Shown here: positions 45,516 through 54,559 of the stretch, one piece after another
How positions within the stretch are numbered: the first letter of the stretch is position 1
Layout of the letters: each line of letters opens with the position of its first letter
From: Ligilactobacillus salitolerans
GTDB lineage: Bacteria; Bacillota; Bacilli; Lactobacillales; Lactobacillaceae
Reading direction: 5' to 3'
Assembly: GCF_003864415.1 (NCBI RefSeq)
Contig: NZ_BFFP01000008.1
Coordinates: forward strand, 16,072 to 80,071
Length of the DNA stretch: 64,000 bases
Notes under the pieces: model-generated
Databases searched by the model: none
Seen by the model: only the letters and a program-made list of their open reading frames with translations
What the model was told of the DNA's origin: nothing
Program-made: the position numbers and the translations under genes

Positions 45516-46331
45516 TTAGATCACCGTCAACGGTGTCGCGTAGTTCGGGTCCGTATCGAGCAGGGCAAAATCGTGATCGACCGCTAGATCTCGGCCTTGC
45601 ATCATCGTTTGGACCGTCATGTGTGCCAAAGCCTTGACATTATTTTCCTGGCTCAAATGCCCGAGGTAGATCTGCTTAGTCCGGTGACCCACAACATCGA
45701 TCAAACCATTGGCACCATCTTCGTTGGACAAGTGCCCAGTATCGCTTAGGATCCGCTGTTTTAGCGGCCACGGATAGCCGCCCATGCGCAGCATTTCCAC
45801 ATCATGATTGCATTCAAATAAATAGCCGTCGGCATCACTGATCGTCCCGCGCACCCGATCTGAAACATAACCGGTATCCGTGATGATCGCAAAAGCTCTG
45901 TCATGGTAATGGACTTCATAAAATTGCGGATCGGCCGCGTCATGCGAAACGCTGAAGCTCTCAACATCCATGCCGCCCAGCGACTGGACCTTGCCGGCAG
46001 GTAAAATATGCTTCTGTTCACCAGGGATTTTGCCGATCCGCTGGCCCATCGCTTCCCAGGTGCCTTCGTTGGCGTAAACGTTCAACCCGTAACGCCTGGC
46101 TAAAACCCCAACACCCTTGCTGTGGTCAGTATGTTCATGCGTGACAAAGAGACTGTCGACGTCCTTTAATGTCCGGCCGATCGAATTCATCAATTCCTCG
46201 ATTTTTTTGCCCGACAAACCGGCATCGATCAGGATCTTGTGGTCGGGCGTCTCAATATATGTAGAGTTCCCGGTACTCCCACTTGCTAAAATACTGACCT
46301 GTAAATTATCTTCTTTTTTTATCTGCACCAT
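45516..46331 (-). CDS. walJ: MBL-fold metallohydrolase of the WalJ/YycJ family
   Basis: A 271-residue cytosolic metallo-beta-lactamase-fold protein. ASGSTGNSTYIE opens the fold and FVTHEHTDHSKGV (near 57) is the zinc motif HxHxDH. Later SVSHDAADP, ITDTGYVSD and LGHLSQENN supply the remaining ligands. YycJ proteins are linked to cell-wall or DNA-repair coordination with WalRK. It normally follows walI directly; here an inverted two-gene unit lies between them. AAAGGGA precedes the ATG. Confidence 0.93.
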   Translation of the reverse strand: MVQIKKEDNLQVSILASGSTGNSTYIETPDHKILIDAGLSGKKIEELMNSIGRTLKDVDSLFVTHEHTDHSKGVGVLARRYGLNVYANEGTWEAMGQRIGKIPGEQKHILPAGKVQSLGGMDVESFSVSHDAADPQFYEVHYHDRAFAIITDTGYVSDRVRGTISDADGYLFECNHDVEMLRMGGYPWPLKQRILSDTGHLSNEDGANGLIDVVGHRTKQIYLGHLSQENNVKALAHMTVQTMMQGRDLAVDHDFALLDTDPNYATPLTVI

Positions 46332-46495
46332 GCTGGTTATCCCTTTCAGAAAAGTTTCCTTGTCTATACTACCAGCTTAGCCGGCTTTTTTCCAATGCTG
46401 ATCATTCGCGGCCAAAAAGTGCACTGCTGTTTCAAAGACTTCAGCTTACATGTATAATGTCACTATTGTTATAGTTTTTTGAAAGGAGAATTACT

Positions 46496-47344
46496 TTGAT
46501 CTCTTCAATACTGCTTTTAGCTGCGGTCGGACTATTTGCCGGGATCTTTGGCGCAGTCTTTGGTATCGGCGGCGGCATGATCGTCACTCCAGTGATGACG
46601 ATCGGCTTAGGTCTCGATATCAAATACGCGATCGGTGCCAGCGTGATCGCCGTGATCGCCACCAGTTCCGGTGCTTCGATCGCTTACTTAAAAGATGACA
46701 TGCTTAATTTGCGTGTGGCCATGTTTCTGGAAATAGCTACCACGATCGGGGCGATTTTCGGAGCGATCCTGACCGGTGTTTTACCTGCCAAGATCCTCTA
46801 CGTCTTATTTGGACTGCTGCTGATTTTTTCTTCCTGGAATATGCTGCGCAAGATGCGCGCTGGTCATGAATCTTATCGTAATACGAAGCCTGATGGACTC
46901 TCGACTAAATTAAAACTGAACGGCTCTTACCATGACCAAGCCACCAACCAAGACATTGATTATCAGGTCGCCAACGTTCCTGGCGGCTTTGCCATGATGC
47001 TCGGGGCTGGTTTGGCCAGTGGACTGCTCGGAATCGGCAGCGGTGCTTTTAAGGTCATTGCCATGGACACGATCATGAAAATGCCGTTGAAACCATCGAG
47101 TGCCACCAGTAATCTGATGATGGGTGTCACCGCCGCTGCGAGTGCTACCGTCTACTTTTTTAACGGCTCGATCAAACCAGAAATTGCCGCACCGCTTGCA
47201 ATCGGGATCTTAGTCGGTGCCACCATTGGCTCCCGGATCATGCAGCACTTACAGGCAAAATTATTAAGACAGATTTTCGTGCCGATTTTATTTTTGATTG
47301 GCTTACAAATGTTTCTTAAAGGATTTGGGGTGAGTTTTGGATGA
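46496..47344 (+). CDS. TauE/SafE family sulfite/organosulfonate exporter-like protein
   Basis: A 282-residue membrane protein with about eight helices in two repeats. Each repeat starts with a Gly-rich hairpin: GLFAGIFGAVFGIGGGMIVTPVM (residues 9-31) and GLASGLLGIGSGAFKVIAMDTIMKMP near 180. Family members move sulfite, sulfoacetate or other anions. The TTG start is supported by AAAGGAG 7 bases upstream. It overlaps the DUF1634 gene by four bases. The pair lies inside the wal operon on the opposite strand. Confidence 0.88.
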   Translation: MISSILLLAAVGLFAGIFGAVFGIGGGMIVTPVMTIGLGLDIKYAIGASVIAVIATSSGASIAYLKDDMLNLRVAMFLEIATTIGAIFGAILTGVLPAKILYVLFGLLLIFSSWNMLRKMRAGHESYRNTKPDGLSTKLKLNGSYHDQATNQDIDYQVANVPGGFAMMLGAGLASGLLGIGSGAFKVIAMDTIMKMPLKPSSATSNLMMGVTAAASATVYFFNGSIKPEIAAPLAIGILVGATIGSRIMQHLQAKLLRQIFVPILFLIGLQMFLKGFGVSFG

Positions 47345-47721
47345 CAGAAGAAGAAAAGAAAAAGCGGGCAGAAATGGCCGACATCGAAAAGATAATCGGG
47401 CATGTTTTGCGGATCGGTGTCCTAACTTCAGCGGCCGTAATCATTTTGGGGCTGCTGCTCGCCCTGATCACCGGCCAAACCGGCTACCCAACCAATGAAT
47501 TTCCAACGACTTTCACAGCTATTTTCCAAGGCATCATGGTCTTTAAGCCGTTTGCGATCACGATGCTCGGCTTATTCTTGTTGATTCTAACACCAGTACT
47601 GCGTGTCGTCGTCTCAATTTACGCTTTTGCCAAGGAAAATGATCAACTCTATGTCTGGATCACAACCTTGGTTTTAGTGATCTTAGCAATTGCCATGTGG
47701 ATCGGCTATCTAGGGAAATAG
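47341..47721 (+). CDS. DUF1634 membrane protein
   Basis: A 126-residue protein with three hydrophobic helices (IGVLTSAAVIILGLLLALITG, FAITMLGLFLLILTPVLRVVVSIYAF, WITTLVLVILAIAMWIGYL). The conserved core LTPVLRVVVSIYAFxxENDxxYVxIT is the DUF1634 signature. These proteins are regularly next to TauE/SafE transporters, as here, and overlap them by ATGA, so it is probably an accessory subunit. The function is unproven. Confidence 0.85.
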   Translation: MTEEEKKKRAEMADIEKIIGHVLRIGVLTSAAVIILGLLLALITGQTGYPTNEFPTTFTAIFQGIMVFKPFAITMLGLFLLILTPVLRVVVSIYAFAKENDQLYVWITTLVLVILAIAMWIGYLGK

Positions 47722-47858
47722 CTCAAAAATTACCGCTTCAACAAAGCAGGTTTTGTACTGCTTAGATTCAATTCCAGCTCTAAACTAACGGTCGCTTGTT
47801 TGTCAAACCTTATACCAAACGAAAATCGGTTGGTTGCCTCTTTGCCTAAGTACCTCTC

Positions 47859-47906
47859 AAAAAAGGAGAACGAATGCTGCACAATAACAGCACTCGTTCT
47901 CCTTTT
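47859..47906. terminator. Bidirectional terminator between DUF1634 and walI
   Basis: AAAAGGAGAACGA-ATGCTG pairs with CAGCAC-TCGTTCTCCTTTT around a short loop. Both strands end in T runs. It closes the inserted unit and the walRKHI transcript. Confidence 0.88.
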
Positions 47907-47911
47907 CTATC

Positions 47912-48706
47912 TTAATCCATCACTGCTCCGTTAAAGGCATTGATTTTACGGTACAGGGTCGAGTTGCCTGAATTGATCAAAAAGCTCCAAGCTGGAATAT
48001 AAACCGTGCTGCCGTTAACGCTTAGCAGTTTTGAATAGCCGAGTTCGATCCACTTAACTTTTGAATTGGCCGGCAATTTATTATATTGATACAACCAGAT
48101 CAAAGCCCGTTTCTGACTGATCGTGGCTTTCTTTTCACGCAAAATTTGGATATCCTGCAAATAAGTCTGCGAATAGCCGGTCACATACCCATTGGCAACG
48201 ACGAATCTGATGCACCCTTGATCTGAAGTCACCCTTTTGCCATAAACCATTTGGGTATAAACAACTTCATTGTCAGTCGAAAGCCTTGGGTCATAGCGAT
48301 ACTCATCGCCCTCCAAGATCCGGCTCTTGTCTTTGATGATCTTGTTGATTGTTTTTTGCGGGTTCTTAAGACTATTCAACTTGATTTTATGGTCAAATGT
48401 CACCGTCAACTTGTGGTCAGTTTTGGAGTAATCAGTCTGATTATCCGCCAATTGTCCAGACTGGCTCAGCAGGTAATCATCATCTGCGCTGGAAATATAA
48501 AACCCAGCGTTCGGTTTATTGGATAGCTTTTTAGGATAAGAGATCTGATCATCTTTCAAACTGCGCAAGACCGAAGTCGCAGTCTGTGTGTTGGAAGAGT
48601 TATTTTCAGTTTGGACCCCGCTTTGATTATAATAGGCTCCGATCAAAAAAATATCCAAGGCGATAAAAGCAATTAAAAAGATCCATTCAATTCGCTTAAA
48701 ATTCAA
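47912..48706 (-). CDS. walI: WalI/YycI regulatory membrane protein
   Basis: A 264-residue bitopic protein with one N-terminal helix (WIFLIAFIALDIFLIGAYY) and an extracellular YycH/YycI-fold domain. With WalH it binds the WalK sensor and tunes its activity. The start is TTG, 18 bases after walH stop, with AAAGG 10 bases upstream. SQKRALIWLYQYNKLP and YIPAWSFLINSG are family-like segments. The operon position is conserved, so the call is firm. Confidence 0.9.
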   Translation of the reverse strand: MNFKRIEWIFLIAFIALDIFLIGAYYNQSGVQTENNSSNTQTATSVLRSLKDDQISYPKKLSNKPNAGFYISSADDDYLLSQSGQLADNQTDYSKTDHKLTVTFDHKIKLNSLKNPQKTINKIIKDKSRILEGDEYRYDPRLSTDNEVVYTQMVYGKRVTSDQGCIRFVVANGYVTGYSQTYLQDIQILREKKATISQKRALIWLYQYNKLPANSKVKWIELGYSKLLSVNGSTVYIPAWSFLINSGNSTLYRKINAFNGAVMD

Positions 48707-48724
48707 TACTTTCCCGCCTTTCTT

Positions 48725-50056
48725 CTAAGATACTTTTCCGTTAAGGATGTCCTGATAAGGAGTCCAACTGCCGTTATACAACACGAAGTAGGTTGGTACT
48801 AGATCGACGACCTGCTTAGAAGTATCGTTGACCGCCCGCTGGTAGCCAATCCTGATCCCATTGATCTTCTTTTGACTGATCCCGCTTTGGGTCAATTTAT
48901 CCAAAACTTGTTGAGTCGGCGACAGTTCCACCGATTCTTTACTGGATGGGACTGGAACTTGCAGGAAATACAAAGAAAAACCGATGTGTTCGCTGCCTGT
49001 TCCTCCGAGACTGAGCTGATAGGTCCCATAGTTATCATCTGCCAAGATCGGGTAAGTGTTGATATAGGTCCGGTAGGTGACCTGACGATTGTTGGCATTA
49101 TACTCATCATAACGGACATCGTCTAGCTGCCGGTCAGTATCCTGCAGCCGTGAGAAGCCTTGCTTTAGTTCACTGGAAAGCGAGTGATTCGCTGTGGAAT
49201 CGCGGGAATAGCTGGAGTAATCCACGGCTCCTGTCTTGCTGGAAACTGCCATTCTTTGTCCCGAGTTATCATAATAGATCATCTGCTGATCTTCACGGCG
49301 CGAATTGACCGAAGAATTGCTGGATCCCATCAAACGGGTCACGAAGATGCTGGCACTATCCTTAGTTGCCAGATAGCTATACTGTCTGACGTTAACGCTG
49401 GATAAATAAAAAATGACGTATTGATCATTTAACTTTTTAATGTCAATTGGAGTTTCTTTAGTTTCTTTGGCAGCCACTATTTTTCTCAAATTAGTAAACG
49501 TGCCCTGGCTCAATGAAATTTTAGTCACATGTCGATCAGCATCATTTAAGAGATAGACCTGCGGCTTTTTCTTATTGAATTGGATCGCAACTCGGTTGAA
49601 TTTTTTCCCGCGTAAAGCCTGAACTGTTTTTTGCTGCAGATCTGTAACTTCGCTCGAAGTGATCTCATCAGAAAAAGTCAAAAATGCCATTTGATCGCGC
49701 CGCAACAAGCTTTGATACTTTTTCTCGGAGTATTTCTTAGTTGACCCGGCGTCCTTGACTTTCCAAGTTCGTGTATCTTGGCGCACTTTTTCGATCACAT
49801 CAAGTTTGACACTGCTTTGCACGTAGCTATGACCACCGTGATTATAAATCACACTAGTTGGTTTATAAATATCCGACAATTTTGTTTTTGTAGTTTGGTC
49901 GTCGCCTGAGCCGTTACTCTTGCTGACACTCGAAGTGGTCTCCTTGCTGTTATTTTGCAGATAAGTCGGATTGACCCAGAGGATCGCCGATAAGCCGACG
50001 CTCAAAACTACCGCCGCACCCAAAACGAAGTGCAAGATATTATCTTTGATCTTCAT
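48725..50056 (-). CDS. walH: WalH/YycH regulatory membrane protein
   Basis: A 443-residue bitopic protein. The N-terminal helix (ILHFVLGAAVVLSVGLSAILWV) is followed by a Ser/Thr-rich linker and an extracellular YycH domain made of repeated beta-rich modules. It overlaps walK by 17 bases, indicating translational coupling. In Bacillus and Staphylococcus YycH forms a complex with YycI and WalK; the effect on signalling differs between species, so its sign here is unknown. Confidence 0.92.
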   Translation of the reverse strand: MKIKDNILHFVLGAAVVLSVGLSAILWVNPTYLQNNSKETTSSVSKSNGSGDDQTTKTKLSDIYKPTSVIYNHGGHSYVQSSVKLDVIEKVRQDTRTWKVKDAGSTKKYSEKKYQSLLRRDQMAFLTFSDEITSSEVTDLQQKTVQALRGKKFNRVAIQFNKKKPQVYLLNDADRHVTKISLSQGTFTNLRKIVAAKETKETPIDIKKLNDQYVIFYLSSVNVRQYSYLATKDSASIFVTRLMGSSNSSVNSRREDQQMIYYDNSGQRMAVSSKTGAVDYSSYSRDSTANHSLSSELKQGFSRLQDTDRQLDDVRYDEYNANNRQVTYRTYINTYPILADDNYGTYQLSLGGTGSEHIGFSLYFLQVPVPSSKESVELSPTQQVLDKLTQSGISQKKINGIRIGYQRAVNDTSKQVVDLVPTYFVLYNGSWTPYQDILNGKVS

Positions 50057-51914
50057 TCCACAGATCCTCCTCCTGGTATTCCTGGTATGGTAGAGAAATA
50101 TAGAACGTCGAACCCTTGCCTTCCACTGAGTCGACCCAGATCCGGCCCTTGTGCAGCTCGATCACTTCCCGCGAAATCGCAAGACCTAAGCCAGTCCCGC
50201 CTTGGGCACGCGAACGAGCTTTATCGACCCTAAAGAAGCGGTCAAAGATCCGGCCGATATCATCTTTCGGGATTCCCAAGCCTTGGTCAGAAATGCTCAA
50301 GATCACGTGGTTTTGTGTCTCCAGCAAGCGACAGGTGATCACACCGCCGTCTGGCGAATATTTGATAGCATTATTCATAATATTGTCGATCACCTGAATA
50401 AATTTATCCGGGTCCAAATCGACCCACAAATCGCGGTGAGTAAATTCACGTTTGATCGTATAACTCTTGGCCTGCTTTTCTTCTTCAGAATTCTGGTCAC
50501 TTTTGATCATCATGTCAAATCTGTTCAGAATATAGGTAAACAATTCATTCAAGTTGACCAGTTCTAAATCAAGCCGAGCTGTGCCAGAGTCCATCCTAGA
50601 TAAGCTCAGCAAGTCATTGATCATCCGGATCATCCGGTCGGTTTCATCTTGAGTAACTTTCAAAAATGAAGGAGCAACTTCAGGATCTTTCCAGGCACCA
50701 TCGTTTAAAGCCTCAATATAACTGCGCATACTTGTCAGCGGTGTGCGCAATTCGTGCGAAACATTGGAAACGAACTGCTTGCGCTCACGGTCGATCTTCT
50801 GCTGCTCAGTAATATCATGCAAAACACAAACGAGTCCGGAGATAAAGCCCGATTCCCGCTGGATCAAAGAAAAATAAGCGTTTAAAATCTGCGCATGATC
50901 TTTATCGGACATATCCAACACAAGGGTATCCTGATTTTCCAGCAGGTCCCGCAGCGTATAATTTTCACGGATCTTCAGAATATCCAGGATCGAGTGCCCC
51001 TTGGCATCACTGGCAGTCACATTTAAGAATTCAGCCGCCATATCGTTAATGATCGTCACATTGCCCCGGCGGTCGGTCGCCAAAACACCGTCCGACATAT
51101 GAGTCAGCACCGAGTCTAACCGGCGCCGCTCAGATTCCGATTGTTCCCGCGACTCTTCCACCCGGACCGAGAGGTTGTTAACGGCCTGGGCTAGTTCCCC
51201 CAGCTCATCGTTGCCATACACATGGACGTGCCCGGAATAGTTCCCTTCTGCGATCTTAGCCGTTTGTTTCTTCATTTCATCGATCGGCCGTGTGATCGCA
51301 CGGGAGATCAAAATCGCTAAGCCCATTCCGATCGCGGTCGCCACGAAAGCTGCAGTCGCAAAGATCAAGGTGACCCCATCGATCGAATCGTAGACTGATT
51401 CAAGCTCAGCCCGCAAATACACCGCACCGATCAAAGTATTACTGTTCCCGCTGGAACTAAACAGGGGCGTGATCGAAACGTAATAATGTTTGTCATCTGC
51501 CCGATTATAGGTCGTCTCGCTAAACGAACGGCCGGAATACAGCACCCGTTTGATCCGGCTGTCAGTTGTTTTTTGTCCGACCAAAGCATGACCATTAGCA
51601 CTGGTCTCACCACGGATATTGCCCTTGGCATCCACAACTTGGACGTCAGAAATATTCTGGTTGTTGATCCCGGTCAGAGCAGAATTCACCCGCCGGTTGG
51701 CTTGTTCAGCGTTTTCTAGACTCAAACTCGTGATCAAGGAGTTATCCACGTAAGGGGTCAGTTCGACCCTTTGCTTGAATGACTTTAAGTTCTCGCTTTT
51801 TAGTCGTTGGACAAAAACTGCCCCGACGATCTGAAAGGCCAGCAACAGCAACAGCACAAAAACCAGCGCAATTTTAAAATGAATGGATTGGAAGATCCGC
51901 AGTCTTTTTCTCAC
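50040..51914 (-). CDS. walK: Essential cell-wall sensor histidine kinase WalK
   Basis: A 624-residue kinase controlling cell-wall metabolism with WalR. Domains: TM1 (about 13-33), extracellular Cache-like loop with D/N-rich segments, TM2 (about 183-205), HAMP (205-258), PAS (265-370), HisKA with FVSNVSHELRTPL (phospho-His near 387), and HATPase with N-box NNAIKYSPDGG, DQGLGIP and GGTGLGLAIS. It ends within walH. No in-frame alternative start is needed; TGAGAAAAAG lies before the ATG, and the SD AGGAG is weak-to-moderate. Confidence 0.96.
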   Translation of the reverse strand: MRKRLRIFQSIHFKIALVFVLLLLLAFQIVGAVFVQRLKSENLKSFKQRVELTPYVDNSLITSLSLENAEQANRRVNSALTGINNQNISDVQVVDAKGNIRGETSANGHALVGQKTTDSRIKRVLYSGRSFSETTYNRADDKHYYVSITPLFSSSGNSNTLIGAVYLRAELESVYDSIDGVTLIFATAAFVATAIGMGLAILISRAITRPIDEMKKQTAKIAEGNYSGHVHVYGNDELGELAQAVNNLSVRVEESREQSESERRRLDSVLTHMSDGVLATDRRGNVTIINDMAAEFLNVTASDAKGHSILDILKIRENYTLRDLLENQDTLVLDMSDKDHAQILNAYFSLIQRESGFISGLVCVLHDITEQQKIDRERKQFVSNVSHELRTPLTSMRSYIEALNDGAWKDPEVAPSFLKVTQDETDRMIRMINDLLSLSRMDSGTARLDLELVNLNELFTYILNRFDMMIKSDQNSEEEKQAKSYTIKREFTHRDLWVDLDPDKFIQVIDNIMNNAIKYSPDGGVITCRLLETQNHVILSISDQGLGIPKDDIGRIFDRFFRVDKARSRAQGGTGLGLAISREVIELHKGRIWVDSVEGKGSTFYISLPYQEYQEEDLWNEDQR

Positions 51915-51945
51915 TTTTTTCTCCTACTGCTCTCAAGCTAAAGCA

Positions 51946-51977
51946 TAAAACGCCGGCTGTATCGCTACGGCCAGCGT
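51946..51977 (-). terminator. Attenuator-like hairpin between walR and walK
   Basis: On the minus strand ACGCTGGC pairs with GCCGGCGT (one wobble) around a 12-base loop and is followed by TTTTA. The T run is short, so partial termination is more likely than a full stop. Confidence 0.5.
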
Positions 51978-52047
51978 CTAAATTTCCTTTATGAGTACCG
52001 TGCGCTCATGCATCCCTTAAACATCTGAGGCTAAACCAATTTCGCCC

Positions 52048-52761
52048 TTAATCTGTTTCCGGATTGCGCAAGTAGTAACCAACACCACGACGAGTAACCA
52101 GCCAGACCGGCCGACTAGGATTGTCTTCGACTTTTTCACGCAGACGGCGCATCGTTACATCGACCGTCCGAACGTCGCCAAAGTAATCATAGCCCCAGAC
52201 CGTCTGCAGCAAATGTTCTCTGGTCATCACTTGCCCCATATGCTTAGCCAGGTAGTTCAGCAATTCGAACTCCCGGTGGGTCAGTTCGATTTTTTCGCCG
52301 TGCCGCGACACAGTATAAGATTCTGGATGAATTGTCAGATCGCCGATCACGATATCGCTATTTTCTTCCTTCTCTTCATTTTGGGCAGCCTGAACCACCG
52401 TGTTTTGCCGGCGTAAGTTGGCCTTGACCCGCGCCACTAATTCACGGTTAGAAAACGGCTTGGTCACATAATCGTCAGCGCCCATCTCTAGGCCTAAGAC
52501 TTTATCGATCTCAGTATCTTTAGCTGTCACCATGATGATCGGCATTTCATGTGTCTTGCGGATCTCACGGGCAACTTCTAGGCCGTCGACTTTCGGCAGC
52601 ATCAAGTCCAAAATGATCAAATCAGGCTTAACTTCTTCGACCTGCTTGATAGCATCCTCGCCATCATAAGCAACGTAGGCATCATAGCCTTCTTTATTTA
52701 AATTGAATTTAATGATATCAGAAATTGGTTTTTCGTCATCTACCACTAAAATTTTCTTCAT
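52048..52761 (-). CDS. walR: Essential response regulator WalR (OmpR family)
   Basis: A 237-residue two-component regulator of cell-wall hydrolases and growth. The receiver domain has [11 protein letters not shown] (acidic pocket), the phosphorylated Asp near 52 in [13 protein letters not shown], and VTAKDTE and DDYVTKPF (Lys). The winged helix from about 140 ends in [14 protein letters not shown] 52761 with AAGGAGG 9 bases upstream is chosen; a longer frame to 52818 adds an unrelated N-terminus. It is first in the walRKHI operon. Confidence 0.97.
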   Translation of the reverse strand: MKKILVVDDEKPISDIIKFNLNKEGYDAYVAYDGEDAIKQVEEVKPDLIILDLMLPKVDGLEVAREIRKTHEMPIIMVTAKDTEIDKVLGLEMGADDYVTKPFSNRELVARVKANLRRQNTVVQAAQNEEKEENSDIVIGDLTIHPESYTVSRHGEKIELTHREFELLNYLAKHMGQVMTREHLLQTVWGYDYFGDVRTVDVTMRRLREKVEDNPSRPVWLVTRRGVGYYLRNPETD

Positions 52762-52844
52762 ATTTTTAGTCCTCCTTGGTGAACATTGCCACCAGTCAGT
52801 TTTTTCTTCGATTATCATCAGGTCAAAACGCCCCAGCCGCTCGC

Positions 52845-52858
52845 AGTTTGCGCAAACT
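52845..52858. promoter_or_regulatory. Palindrome in the wal leader
   Basis: AGTTTGCGCAAACT is a perfect 14-bp palindrome. It lies about 21 bases downstream of the wal -10 box, so it could be an operator or a hairpin in the 5' UTR. Confidence 0.45.
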
Positions 52859-52878
52859 CTCAGGCGCTACACCCTTAT

Positions 52879-52907
52879 ATTATAAACCAGCTAGAATAAT
52901 AAGCCAA
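52879..52907 (-). promoter_or_regulatory. Promoter of the wal operon
   Basis: On the minus strand TTGGCT (52902-52907), 17 bases, perfect TATAAT (52879-52884). It gives a leader of about 110 bases before walR. Confidence 0.75.
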
Positions 52908-53071
52908 ATTTAACAAAATGAATAGCATTTTCCGTCCACCCTTGCCAAAATTCAGCACTGACCTAGTGAGAATTACCTTTTAGTCCGCTTTTCTTTCCAA
53001 ATGGTGCTATACTCATAGTTAAAATAATTTTAGCGCAGCAAACTTATAACAAACTTAAAGGAGGTGAACGC

Positions 53072-53914
53072 GTGCCGCAAAATATCTTAGTCAGTCAAGA
53101 CCTCTCCAGTTTTGGAGATGTCTCTTTAATGACCGCCGTTCCATTGCTGTCTGCTAGCGGATTGGAAACTACTGTCTTGCCCACTGCCCTGCTTTCCACG
53201 CACACCGGCGGCTTCGGTCAGAATACATACCTGGATCTCAGTCAGGAAATGAAACAGATCATTTCGCACTGGCAAAAACTTGAGCTTAAATTTGACGCCG
53301 TTTACCTCGGCTACTTGGGACAAAAGCCGCTGCAGCAGCTGCAAGCAAAGTTGGCCTCACTGTCTGCGCCTGATTGTCTAACACTGATCGACCCTGTCAT
53401 GGGCGACCACGGCCGGCTTTATTCCGGTTTTGATGACCAATATGTCAGTTCTATGCGCGAACTGGTCAAACAAGCCTCGATCCTAACGCCTAATCTGACA
53501 GAAGCAGCCTTCTTGTTAGATTCGCCTGAGCTCATTGACGGCGGTCTAGCTGGCGCCAAGAAAGCCAGTTTTTTGCTTCACGAAAAATTTCAGATCTCCA
53601 CGGTGCTGATCACGGGTGTTGCAACTGAGGCCGGACAAATCGCCGTCGTCGGCTATGAGGGACAGCGCCACGAGTACTGGAGCATAAAACGGCCACTTTT
53701 TGCTGCCAACTTTTTCGGCACAGGCGACCTGTTTGCTTCAGCCTTGATCAGCGGACTTTTGCACAAGCTGCCGCCTTATACCGCCGCTGAAAGTGCGATG
53801 GACCTGATCAGTCAGGCCATCGCCAACCGTGACCCGCAGACTGACCCGCGCTTAGGACTCAACTATGCAACCGCACTGCCAGCATTCATTCACCGCATTT
53901 TACAGGAGGAATAG
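53072..53914 (+). CDS. Pyridoxal/pyridoxamine kinase (PdxY-like)
   Basis: A 280-residue ribokinase-fold enzyme that phosphorylates vitamin B6 vitamers. The N-terminal VSQDLSSFGDVSLMTAVPLLSASG-type segment, DPVMGDHGRLYSGF (near 110), ILTPNLTEAAFLL and the C-terminal FFGTGDLFASAL (catalytic Asp with anion hole) are characteristic. The start is GTG with a perfect AAAGGAGGTG. It is followed by an ECF S-component after 3 bases, which supports B6 salvage: import, then trapping by phosphorylation. Confidence 0.9.
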   Translation: MPQNILVSQDLSSFGDVSLMTAVPLLSASGLETTVLPTALLSTHTGGFGQNTYLDLSQEMKQIISHWQKLELKFDAVYLGYLGQKPLQQLQAKLASLSAPDCLTLIDPVMGDHGRLYSGFDDQYVSSMRELVKQASILTPNLTEAAFLLDSPELIDGGLAGAKKASFLLHEKFQISTVLITGVATEAGQIAVVGYEGQRHEYWSIKRPLFAANFFGTGDLFASALISGLLHKLPPYTAAESAMDLISQAIANRDPQTDPRLGLNYATALPAFIHRILQEE

Positions 53915-53917
53915 ATA

Positions 53918-54487
53918 ATGCTTAAAGAAAACAAAAACTCATTACGTGCTATTATTTTGACCGGTTTATTTGCAGCAATTATTTACATCGGGATCTGGGT
54001 CTTACGTATTCCGATCCCGGCAATGATCGGTCGGCCATTCATCCATTTTGGTAACACCTTAACTGCCGTTGCGATCCTTTTTCTTGGCTGCAGAAATGGG
54101 ATGCTAGCCGGGATCATTGGCCTGGGCGGTTTCGACATCTTAAACGGCTACGCAGCTACTTCATGGCTGACAATGCTCGAAGTTGTCGTGGTTGCCCTAG
54201 TAATCACAGGTGTCTTTAAACTTTTAGGCTCTAAAGACAGCAGCCGTAACATCATTATCATTGCAGTCGTTGCCGGGGTCACCAAAATCTTCACGACCTA
54301 CTGTGTTTCGATCGTCGAAGCCTTGATGGCAGGCTCAGTGCTCAAGGCGGCCTTGGTTGCTTCCTTTTTGAGCTTACCGGCAACTGTGGTCAATTCAGTT
54401 TCAACCGCGATCCTGACACCTATCCTGTATTATTTTGTCAAAAAAGTTTACCTGTCCCTGCGCAAAAATCCTAGTCGGACAATTTAA
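53918..54487 (+). CDS. ECF transporter S-component, probably for a B6 vitamer
   Basis: A 189-residue substrate-binding membrane protein with about six helices. The N-terminal helix has the small-residue Ala/Gly motif (TGLFAAIIYIGIWVLRIPIPA) that docks on the shared EcfT. HFGNTLTAVAILFLG and GGFDILNGYAATSW resemble PdxU/HmpT-type proteins. AGGAGG overlaps the kinase stop region. Specificity for pyridoxine-like vitamers rests on the linked kinase; hydroxymethylpyrimidine (thiamine precursor) is the alternative. The energising EcfAA'T module is not in this window. Confidence 0.85.
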   Translation: MLKENKNSLRAIILTGLFAAIIYIGIWVLRIPIPAMIGRPFIHFGNTLTAVAILFLGCRNGMLAGIIGLGGFDILNGYAATSWLTMLEVVVVALVITGVFKLLGSKDSSRNIIIIAVVAGVTKIFTTYCVSIVEALMAGSVLKAALVASFLSLPATVVNSVSTAILTPILYYFVKKVYLSLRKNPSRTI

Positions 54488-54559
54488 AACTCAAGGTTGC
54501 AGTTAAAATTTACAGGGACTTGAACAAATCTAAGATATTATCTAGTTGATTTGTGAACT

